A stretch of 64,000 nt of DNA from the NCBI RefSeq assembly GCF_016785095.1, contig NZ_JAEKJB010000001.1, positions 343,098-407,097 of the forward strand. The letters are read 5' to 3'. The stretch comes from Alloalcanivorax marinus. GTDB taxonomy: Bacteria; Pseudomonadota; Gammaproteobacteria; Pseudomonadales; Alcanivoracaceae. Both the position numbers and the translations under genes were made by a program. Below the pieces are notes generated by a model. The model worked only from the letters and a program-made list of their open reading frames with translations, made no database searches and was not told the origin of the DNA. Positions 49,703 to 57,180 of the stretch are shown in pieces (positions within the stretch are counted from its first letter, which is position 1; the number at the start of each line of letters is the position of its first letter).

Positions 49703-51314
49703 GATCAACGCCCGTCTGGCGCCCCGCTCCTGCTGGCAGGCGGTAGACTTCGGCACCCGCTTGTACCGGCGCTGGTGGCGCCAGGGCGCCCTGGTGTGGC
49801 TGGTGTTCACCGCCTTGCCGTTCGCGCTGCTGGCCGGCTACGGCGCCGCCACCCGCAGCCTCTGGCCGATGTTTGTGTTCTGGTGGCTCAAGCCGCTGTG
49901 GGAGCGCCCCTTGCTGGCGTTCTACAGCCGCGCCCTGTTCGGCGATTACCCAAGCCCCTGGACCCTGCTGCGCACCTTCCGGAGTTACGGGCTCAACGGC
50001 CTGGCCGCCCAACTCACCTGGCGGCGACTGAGCCCGCTGCGCGGCTTCCTGACCGGCGTCTGGCAACTGGAAGGCAGCAAGGGCGACAAGGTGGGCGGGC
50101 GCATTTCCGTGCTGCTGCGCCCACCCAGCCAGCGCGCCGGCACCCTGACGCTCACCCTGCTCACCCTGGAGCACCTGATGACGGTGGCGTTGATCATGCT
50201 GGCGATGACCCTGGTGCCCTGGCAGTTCAACCTGGAATTCAGCGTCTGGTTCCAGGAACAGAGCCGGCTGCAGTGGGCATTCGCCAACCTGGCCTGGTAC
50301 CTGGTATTGATGGTCACCGAGCCGCTCTACGTGGCCACCTCCTTCGCGCTCTATCTGAACCAGCGCACCTGGCTGGAGGGCTGGGATTTGCAGCTGGGCC
50401 TGACCCGTATCGGCGAACGGCGCCGGCGCGCCGGGCGCGGCGGCGCCGCCCTGCTGGTGCTGCTGGCCCTGTTCAGTGCCGCGCCGCATCCAGCGGAAGC
50501 GCAGGCCAGCCAGCCCGAATCGCGCCTGAAGCGGGACGCCGCCCAGTCGCTCCTACCGCTTTCTACAGGCGGTAGGAGCGACTTTAGTCGCGATAACGAC
50601 GCCGCCGAAAGCGCCAGCACCGATGACGCTACCCCCAAACAACAAGCCCTGAACCTGCTCGCCTCGGACACCTTCATGCCGTTCGAGGAACGAGAGACCC
50701 GACGCCTGCGCGAATCCCTGCGCGACGACGACAATGAAGACCGTAGCTGGTGGCAGGACCTGCTCAAGAAACTGCTCGACCGGGACCGGGACAACAGCGA
50801 CCGTGATGCCCCCCTGTCGATCCCCGACGCGGTGGTGGAAGGCATGGGCTACCTGCTGCTGGTGGTGGTGCTGGGCGTGATTCTGGCGCTGATCCTGCAG
50901 CGCCTGCCCGGCGCCGCCGGCCGGCGCCGGCGCGGCCCGGACATGCCGGTGAGCGTGGCCGGCCTGGACACCCGCGCCGACAGCCTGCCCGCCGACCTCA
51001 ACCGGGCCCTGGACGAGGAACTGGCGCGCGGCGACGTCCGCGCGGCCCTGGCCCTGCTGCTGCGCGACGGCCTGATCACCCTGTTCCAACGCCACCCCAC
51101 GCCGCTCACCGCCGGCGCCACCGAACAGGATTGCCTGCGCGCCTACCAGCGGCTGCTCGGCGACGAGCCGGTGGTGGCCTGGCTGTCGGACCTGATCAAC
51201 GCCTGGACCCGCACCGCCTGGGCGCACCGGCCCAGTGACCGGCAACAGGTGAACGCGCTGCGCGACCGCTGGGGCGCGCTGCGCCCGGCCCTGGCCGGGA
51301 GGGCACCGTCATGA
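49689..51314 (+). CDS. DUF4129-domain membrane protein carrying an in-frame REP element
   Basis: 541 residues. Membrane segments lie at about 35-70, 150-180, 195-220 and 250-275. A charged periplasmic or linker region covers about 277-385, then a further helix (SIPDAVVEGMGYLLLVVVLG region) and the C-terminal DUF4129 domain (about 425-541, ADLNRALDEELARGDVRAAL). Residues 277-302 are the translation of a REP pair (bases 50519-50594): SRLKRDAAQSLLPLSTGGR followed by SDFSRD. The reading frame survives, placing about 26 low-conservation residues in the linker. It links upstream membrane components to the MoxR-DUF58 pair. Confidence 0.83.
   Translation: MDLNRINARLAPRSCWQAVDFGTRLYRRWWRQGALVWLVFTALPFALLAGYGAATRSLWPMFVFWWLKPLWERPLLAFYSRALFGDYPSPWTLLRTFRSYGLNGLAAQLTWRRLSPLRGFLTGVWQLEGSKGDKVGGRISVLLRPPSQRAGTLTLTLLTLEHLMTVALIMLAMTLVPWQFNLEFSVWFQEQSRLQWAFANLAWYLVLMVTEPLYVATSFALYLNQRTWLEGWDLQLGLTRIGERRRRAGRGGAALLVLLALFSAAPHPAEAQASQPESRLKRDAAQSLLPLSTGGRSDFSRDNDAAESASTDDATPKQQALNLLASDTFMPFEERETRRLRESLRDDDNEDRSWWQDLLKKLLDRDRDNSDRDAPLSIPDAVVEGMGYLLLVVVLGVILALILQRLPGAAGRRRRGPDMPVSVAGLDTRADSLPADLNRALDEELARGDVRAALALLLRDGLITLFQRHPTPLTAGATEQDCLRAYQRLLGDEPVVAWLSDLINAWTRTAWAHRPSDRQQVNALRDRWGALRPALAGRAPS
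50519..50594. repeat. REP pair located inside a coding sequence
   Basis: A long-variant unit (ATCGCGCCTGAAGCGGGACGC) and a canonical GTAGGAGCGACTTTAGTCGCGAT unit face each other over 76 bp. It has the same architecture as the intergenic pairs, yet is read through without stop in the DUF4129 frame. Confidence 0.93.
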
Positions 51315-52552
51315 AGCGCTGGCTGATCCTGTTCCTGCTGCTGGTGGCGGGTCTGGTGGCCGGCTATTACTGGGCCACCGAGCCGGTGCGCTACATGGCG
51401 CCGGCCCACGCCGAAGCCGCCGCCCGCGACCCGTACCTGGCCGCGCGCACCCTGCTGGACCGCTGGCAACGGCCCAGCCGCCGGGTGTTCAGCACCCGCG
51501 CGCTGTTCCCGCTGCCGGCCACGGACACCACCCTGATCCTGGACGAATACCGGGGCGATCTGGGCCGCGACCGTATCCAGGCGTTGCTCGACTGGGTCGC
51601 CGCCGGCGGCACCCTGATCGTGGCGGCACGACCGGTGTACGGCGACCAGGACGAGGACCGCGACCGCGCCGATCCACTGCTGGAAGGCGTCGGCGTGCAC
51701 GCCCGGCGGCTGCCCGACGAAGACGACGATGACGATGACCCCATGGCCACCCTCCTCGACCGCTTCCAGCCCATGGAAAGCCTGTTCCTGGAATACTGCC
51801 TGGACAGCGACGACGAAGAGATGCAGCGCCAGTGCGAGCGGCTCACCTGCGAGATTCCGGAGACCGTGGCGCCGGCGCTGACCCGGGACTTCGACGGCAC
51901 TCTCCGGCGGCTGCGGATCCTCAATAATCTGGTGCTGCGATACGCTGGCGCCGATAACACCCGCATGGCGGTGCTCGCCGAAAATGACCAGGGCCTCAAG
52001 CTGATCACCCTGACCCACGGCGCCGGCGTGGTCACCGTGCTCGCCGGCCTGGACCCGTGGGACAACGACCACCTGCTCTACTTCGACCACGCCTGGCTGC
52101 TGCGCCACCTGACCGGCGACGGGCCGGTGTGGTTCGTGCAGGGCATCGACATGCCGCCGCTACCGCTGTGGCTGTGGGAGCACGCCTGGCCGCCAATACT
52201 GGCCCTGGTGCTGGCCCTGACCCTGTGGCTGTGGCGGCGCCTGCCGCGCCCGGGGCCGCTGTGGCAACCGCCGGCCCGGGACACCACCGACTACCTGGGC
52301 CACCTGCGCGCCCTGGGGCACTTTTACTGGCGCACCGGCCAGGGCGAAGCTCTGCTGGCACCGCTGCGCGACGCCGCCCGGCGCCGGCTGGCCTTGCTGC
52401 ACCCGGACCCGGATCGGGCCCTGGCGCTGGCCGCCGAGCGGCTGGCAATGAACGAGAACGAATTGCGTGCCGCCCTCGGGCCGGCGCTCAAGGACCGCCC
52501 GGGCTGGACCCGCCAGGTGGCGGTATTGCAACGGATCAGGAGCCGTCTATGA
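51311..52552 (+). CDS. DUF4350-domain membrane protein
   Basis: 413 residues. N-terminal signal anchor (about 3-20), a periplasmic or extracytoplasmic domain with the DUF4350 pattern (RTLLDRWQ, then LLDWVAAGGTLIVAAR), an acidic run DEDDDDDD at about 136-143, a second membrane helix near 285-302, and a C-terminal cytoplasmic helical domain. Known only as a partner in MoxR operons. ATGA overlaps on both sides. Confidence 0.83.
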   Translation: MKRWLILFLLLVAGLVAGYYWATEPVRYMAPAHAEAAARDPYLAARTLLDRWQRPSRRVFSTRALFPLPATDTTLILDEYRGDLGRDRIQALLDWVAAGGTLIVAARPVYGDQDEDRDRADPLLEGVGVHARRLPDEDDDDDDPMATLLDRFQPMESLFLEYCLDSDDEEMQRQCERLTCEIPETVAPALTRDFDGTLRRLRILNNLVLRYAGADNTRMAVLAENDQGLKLITLTHGAGVVTVLAGLDPWDNDHLLYFDHAWLLRHLTGDGPVWFVQGIDMPPLPLWLWEHAWPPILALVLALTLWLWRRLPRPGPLWQPPARDTTDYLGHLRALGHFYWRTGQGEALLAPLRDAARRRLALLHPDPDRALALAAERLAMNENELRAALGPALKDRPGWTRQVAVLQRIRSRL

Positions 52553-53517
52553 CACCGCGAACCATCGAAGAAGCCACCGAACTGGCCGGCCGCATCGAAG
52601 ACCAGCTCAACCAGGTGCTGATCGGCCAGCCAGCGGTGACCCGCCAGGTCATGCTGGCGCTGATCACCGGCGGCCACGTGCTCATCGAGGGCGTGCCGGG
52701 GCTCGGCAAGACCCTGCTGGCGCGCAGCCTGGCCCGGGTGCTGGAGCTGGACTTCCAGCGCATTCAGTTCACCCCGGACCTGATGCCCTCGGACGTCACC
52801 GGCCATGTGCTGTTCGACAGCCAGACCGGCGATTTCCGGGTACGCAAGGGCCCCGCCTTCACCAACCTGCTGCTCGCCGACGAGATCAACCGGGCGCCGG
52901 CCAAGACCCAGGCGGCGCTGCTGGAGGTGATGCAGGAACGCCAGATCACCATCGAAGGCGAGACCTTCGAGCTCGACCCGCCGTTCGTGGTGCTGGCCAC
53001 CCAGAACCCGCTCGACCAGGAGGGCACCTACCCACTGCCCGAGGCGGAGCTGGACCGCTTCCTGTTCAAGATTCTGATCGACTACCCGGAACTGGAAGAC
53101 GAAACCCGCATGGTGGAAATGGTGCTCGACGGCAGCCTGCCGGACAGCCTGGACGCCGAGCAACTGACCCGGGTGACCAACGCGGAAGGCATTCTCGCCC
53201 TGGCCCACCAGGCGGAGGCGGTCATCCTGGACCGCGCCATCATCGACTACATCCTGCGCCTGGTGCGCGCCACCCGGGAACACCCCAGCCTGATCCAGGG
53301 CGGCGGCCCGCGCGCCAGCATCGCCCTGGCGCGCACCGCCAAGACCCAGGCGCTGCTGGCCGGCCGCGACTACGTGATCCCCGACGACGTCAAACAGGTG
53401 GCACCGCCGGTACTGCGCCACCGCCTGCGCCTGGGCGTGGACGCCGACATCGAAGGCCAGACCGTGGAATCGGTGCTTGAACAGCTCCTCGAGCAGGTGG
53501 AGGCCCCGCGCCAATGA
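52549..53517 (+). CDS. MoxR-family AAA+ ATPase
   Basis: 322 residues. Walker A GVPGLGKT at 48-55, Walker B LLLADEINRAP at about 108-118, sensor 1 in VVLATQNPLDQEGTYPLPEAE, and the lid domain with RVTRVTNAEG-type helices. MoxR ATPases act as chaperone-like remodelers with a von Willebrand or DUF58 partner, encoded immediately downstream here. Confidence 0.94.
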   Translation: MTPRTIEEATELAGRIEDQLNQVLIGQPAVTRQVMLALITGGHVLIEGVPGLGKTLLARSLARVLELDFQRIQFTPDLMPSDVTGHVLFDSQTGDFRVRKGPAFTNLLLADEINRAPAKTQAALLEVMQERQITIEGETFELDPPFVVLATQNPLDQEGTYPLPEAELDRFLFKILIDYPELEDETRMVEMVLDGSLPDSLDAEQLTRVTNAEGILALAHQAEAVILDRAIIDYILRLVRATREHPSLIQGGGPRASIALARTAKTQALLAGRDYVIPDDVKQVAPPVLRHRLRLGVDADIEGQTVESVLEQLLEQVEAPRQ

Positions 53518-53554
53518 TCGTCCCCCCACCGATCACACCAGCGCCGGAGGCCCC

Positions 53555-54889
53555 ATGCCGGTAAGGCCGGGCACGCGGCTGATCCGGGCGCTGCTCGGCT
53601 GGGCGGCGCTGGGCGCGCTACCGTTGCTGGCGCGGGCCTGGGCGCCAGCGCTGGCGATGCCGGCGCTGCTGGCCTGGGCGCTGCTCGGCGGCCTGCTGGT
53701 GTTCTGGGCTCTGGACGATCTGCGGCGGCTGCGCCGGCGCCCCACGCCCCGGGCCGAGCGGCGCCTGCCGGCGGCCCTGGCGGTGGGCGTGCCGCACGCC
53801 GTGACCCTGACCCTGGACACCGGCGGCGTGGCGGAACGCTGGCTGGTGGCCGACCACCATCCCGCCGACGACACCGACACCGGCCTGCCACGCACCCTGA
53901 CGCTGACCCCGGGCCATGAGCGGGTGGCGGTGACCTATCCGTACCGGCCCAGCCGCCGGGGGCCGGTGACCTTCGGCCCCATCGAACTGTGGCTGCCCTC
54001 CCCCCGGCGCCTGTGGGAAGGTCGCCGCCGCATCGACGCCGAGCGCCGGGTGCCGGTCTATCCGGATTTCTCGCCGATCTCCCGGGCCGCCCTGGCGGTG
54101 GACAAAAGCCGCAACCGGTTCGGTACCCGGGTGCAACCGCGCCAGGGCGAGGGCCTGGAATTCCATGAGCTGCGCGACTACCAGCCCGGCGACAGCCCGC
54201 GCCGCATCGACTGGAAAGCCACCGCCCGGCGCCGCCGGCTGATCACCCGCCATTTTCAGGACGAGCAGAACCAGACCGTGTGGGTGTTGCTCGACGGCGG
54301 CCGCCGCATGGCCCTGCCGGTGGGCGGGCTGACCGCCTTCGACCATGGCCTTAACGCCGCCCTGCTGCTGGCCTGGTCGGCGCTGCGCCAGGGTGACCGG
54401 GCCGGCGCCATGCTGTTCTCCGCGGAGCAGCCGCGCTGGCTCGACCCGGTGCACGGCCAGCACGGCATCCAGAACCTGCTGCAGGGATTCTACGACGTGC
54501 ACCCGGCGGACCGGGCCAGCGATTTCAGCCAGGCAGCCCGGCATTTCCATGGCCGCTGGCCGCGCCGCTCCCTGGTGGTGATCATCAGCCGCGTGCAACC
54601 GGAGGACGGCGACGACCTGCTCACCGCCGTGCGCCTGCTGGGCCAGCGTCACCTGGTGATGGTGGCGGACATGGCGCTGCCCGAGCAGGAAGCCCTGCGG
54701 CGCACCGAGGTCGACGATCTGGACGACGCTCTGCGCCTCGCCGCCGATGCCCGTGAGCACCAGGAACGCCGCGACCTGCACATCCGCCTGCGCCACGCCG
54801 GCGCCCACCTGGTGGCCGCCACCCCGGCCACCCTGGCGGAGCGTTTGGGGCAGGCCTATCAGCAGTTGAAACGGGCCGGGCGCCTGTAA
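53555..54889 (+). CDS. DUF58-domain protein (MoxR partner)
   Basis: 444 residues from ATG 53555, with GGAGG at four bases; upstream in-frame codons overlap the MoxR gene in another register and are rejected. Two membrane helices (about 12-55), then the DUF58 core GEGLEFHELRDYQPGD followed by RRIDWKATARR, and a vWA-like C-terminal domain in which the MIDAS start is degenerate (LLDGGRRM). Last gene of the operon; a REP hairpin follows ten bases after the stop. Confidence 0.9.
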   Translation: MPVRPGTRLIRALLGWAALGALPLLARAWAPALAMPALLAWALLGGLLVFWALDDLRRLRRRPTPRAERRLPAALAVGVPHAVTLTLDTGGVAERWLVADHHPADDTDTGLPRTLTLTPGHERVAVTYPYRPSRRGPVTFGPIELWLPSPRRLWEGRRRIDAERRVPVYPDFSPISRAALAVDKSRNRFGTRVQPRQGEGLEFHELRDYQPGDSPRRIDWKATARRRRLITRHFQDEQNQTVWVLLDGGRRMALPVGGLTAFDHGLNAALLLAWSALRQGDRAGAMLFSAEQPRWLDPVHGQHGIQNLLQGFYDVHPADRASDFSQAARHFHGRWPRRSLVVIISRVQPEDGDDLLTAVRLLGQRHLVMVADMALPEQEALRRTEVDDLDDALRLAADAREHQERRDLHIRLRHAGAHLVAATPATLAERLGQAYQQLKRAGRL

Positions 54890-54899
54890 ACACCGCCGG

Positions 54900-54954
54900 A
54901 TCGCGACTGAAGTCGCTCCTACAATGGATTTGTAGGAGCGACTTCAGTCGCGAT
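54900..54954. repeat. REP inverted pair after the MoxR operon
   Basis: Two canonical units with CTAC and GTAG innermost, separated by AATGGATTT. The whole is a 23-bp perfect outer stem and may serve as the transcript end. Confidence 0.93.
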
Positions 54955-55072
54955 CGCCCGACGGCCCGAACACCGCGCCCCCCGCTCACACTTTTCTCAC
55001 ACCCCGCCTGTGTTAGCCTCAAGGGCTCTTTGTGTACCCTGTACCGGCCGAAAGGATAAGGAGAGCCCCAAG

Positions 55073-57106
55073 ATGGCCAACGAAACGGAGTCCCCCACTC
55101 CCGATGCCTCCGCCAAGGTAAAAATCAATCCACCGGTGTTCTTCACCTCGGTGGCGATCATCGCCGGCCTGGTGCTGTTCTCGGTGATCGTGCCCAAGGT
55201 GGCGGAAAACTTCTTCGACGGTCTCAAGGACTGGATCATCGCCGACGCCGGCTGGTTCTACGTGCTGACCGTGGCGATCCTGATTTCCCTGGTGGTGTTC
55301 CTGGCCATCAGCCGCTACGGCGACATCAAGCTGGGCAAGGATCACTCGGAACCGGAATACAGCTACACGTCCTGGTTCGCCATGCTGTTTTCCGCCGGCA
55401 TGGGCATCGGCCTGATGTTCTTCGGCGTCGCCGAGCCGGTGCTGCACTTCAGCGATCCGCCGATGGCGGAGCCGGGCACCATCGCCGCCGCGCAGGAAGC
55501 GATGCGCGCCACCTTCTTCCACTGGGGCCTGCACGCCTGGGCGATCTACGCCATCGTCGGCCTGATCCTGGCCTATTTCAGTTTCCGGCATAACCTGCCG
55601 CTGACCCTGCGCTCGGCGCTTTACCCGCTGATCGGCAAGAAGATTTACGGCCCGCTGGGCCACGCGGTGGACGTGTTCGCCGTGGTCGGCACCGTGTTCG
55701 GCGTGGCCACCTCGCTGGGCTTCGGCGTCGAGCAGGTGAACGCCGGCCTCACCTATCTGTTCGGCATCCCCAAGAACGAATGGGTGCAGGTGGGGCTGAT
55801 CATCGGCATCACCGGGCTGGCCACCATCTCCGTGGTCACCGGCCTGGACGGCGGTATCCGCCGGCTCTCCGAGCTCAACCTGGGGCTCGCCTTCCTGCTG
55901 CTGATGTTCGTGCTGTTCCTGGGCCCCACCGTGTTCCTGCTCAAGGCCTACGTGCAGAACCTGGGCGCCTACCTGTCCGAGTTGGTGAACATGACCTTCA
56001 ACCTCTACACCTACCAGCCCAAGGTGGAAGACGGACCCCAGGACTGGATGGGCGGCTGGACCCTGTTTTACTGGGGCTGGTGGATTTCCTGGTCACCGTT
56101 CGTGGGGATGTTCATCGCGCGGGTATCGCGGGGCCGCACCATCCGCCAATTCGCCCTCGGCGTGATGCTGGTGCCCGCCGGCTTCACCCTGTTCTGGATG
56201 ACCGTGTTCGGCGACTCCGCGATCCAGATGATCCTCGACGGCATCTATCCGGAACTGGCTGCCCAGGTGGACAACGACAAGGCGGTGGCACTGTTCCACT
56301 TCCTGGAGCAGTTCCCCTGGTCGGGCTTTATCTCCGGCGTCGCCACCTTGATGGTGGTGGTGTTCTTCGTCACCTCCTCGGACTCCGGGTCCATGGTGGT
56401 GGACATGCTGGCCTCCGGTGGCCACGACGACACGCCGCTGTGGCAGCGTATATTCTGGGCCGGCTCCGAGGGCGTGGTGGCCATCGCGCTGATGCTGGCC
56501 GGCGGCCTGGGCGCGCTGCAATCGGCCACCATCGCCTCGGCGCTGCCGTTCTCGATCGTGCTGTTGCTGGCCTGCTTCGGGCTGATGCGCTCGTTGCAGG
56601 TGGAAGGAATCCGCCGGCTCAGCTTCCAGAGCAATCTGGGCACCGCCCCGGCGGCCATCCACGTCGGTCATACGCCACGCAGCGGCGGCTGGAAGGTGCG
56701 CCTGAAAGGCATGGTGAGCTTCCCCAACCGGGCCCGGGTGCTGCAGTTCGTGCGCGAGGTGGTAACGCCGGCGCTCAACGCGGTGGCCGATGAACTGCGC
56801 GGCCACGGCCTGGAAGTGGAAGTCCGCGAAGGCGATGATCGCGTCACCCTGATCGTCAGCCATGGCGAGGAAACCGACTTCCTGTACGGCGCCCGGGTGC
56901 GTGGTTACGCACGGCCTTCGATCACCCTGCGGCAACTGGAGCATTCCAAACGGCACGCGGACACCGATCAGTATTACCGCGCCGACGTGTTCCTGCGCGA
57001 AGGCGGTCAGGATTACGATCTGATGGGGTTCACCCGTGAGCAGGTGATCAGCGACGTACTGGATCAGTACGAGAAGCACATGCATTTCCTGCACATGCTT
57101 CGGTAG
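55073..57106 (+). CDS. betT: BCCT-family high-affinity choline transporter
   Basis: 677 residues, exactly the E. coli BetT size. Proton-driven choline uptake for glycine betaine synthesis under osmotic stress. ATG 55073 is preceded by AAGGAG. Twelve helices; the BCCT tryptophan-rich segment WTLFYWGWWISWSPFVGMF precedes the IARVSRGRTIR loop. Residues from about 535 form the long C-terminal cytoplasmic domain seen in BetT and absent from short BCCTs, important for osmotic activation. No betAB genes lie alongside, so substrate could also be another betaine. Confidence 0.88.
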   Translation: MANETESPTPDASAKVKINPPVFFTSVAIIAGLVLFSVIVPKVAENFFDGLKDWIIADAGWFYVLTVAILISLVVFLAISRYGDIKLGKDHSEPEYSYTSWFAMLFSAGMGIGLMFFGVAEPVLHFSDPPMAEPGTIAAAQEAMRATFFHWGLHAWAIYAIVGLILAYFSFRHNLPLTLRSALYPLIGKKIYGPLGHAVDVFAVVGTVFGVATSLGFGVEQVNAGLTYLFGIPKNEWVQVGLIIGITGLATISVVTGLDGGIRRLSELNLGLAFLLLMFVLFLGPTVFLLKAYVQNLGAYLSELVNMTFNLYTYQPKVEDGPQDWMGGWTLFYWGWWISWSPFVGMFIARVSRGRTIRQFALGVMLVPAGFTLFWMTVFGDSAIQMILDGIYPELAAQVDNDKAVALFHFLEQFPWSGFISGVATLMVVVFFVTSSDSGSMVVDMLASGGHDDTPLWQRIFWAGSEGVVAIALMLAGGLGALQSATIASALPFSIVLLLACFGLMRSLQVEGIRRLSFQSNLGTAPAAIHVGHTPRSGGWKVRLKGMVSFPNRARVLQFVREVVTPALNAVADELRGHGLEVEVREGDDRVTLIVSHGEETDFLYGARVRGYARPSITLRQLEHSKRHADTDQYYRADVFLREGGQDYDLMGFTREQVISDVLDQYEKHMHFLHMLR

Positions 57107-57114
57107 GGAAAGAA

Positions 57115-57169
57115 ATCGCGACTGAAGTCGCTCCTACAGTTCCCCTGTGGGAGCGACTTCAGTCGCGAT
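57115..57169. repeat. REP inverted pair between betT and a convergent receptor gene
   Basis: Two canonical units separated by AGTTCCC, with GTGG in place of one GTAG. Eight bases after the betT stop and 12 bases before the receptor stop. Confidence 0.92.
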
Positions 57170-57180
57170 CATCCCCCCGA

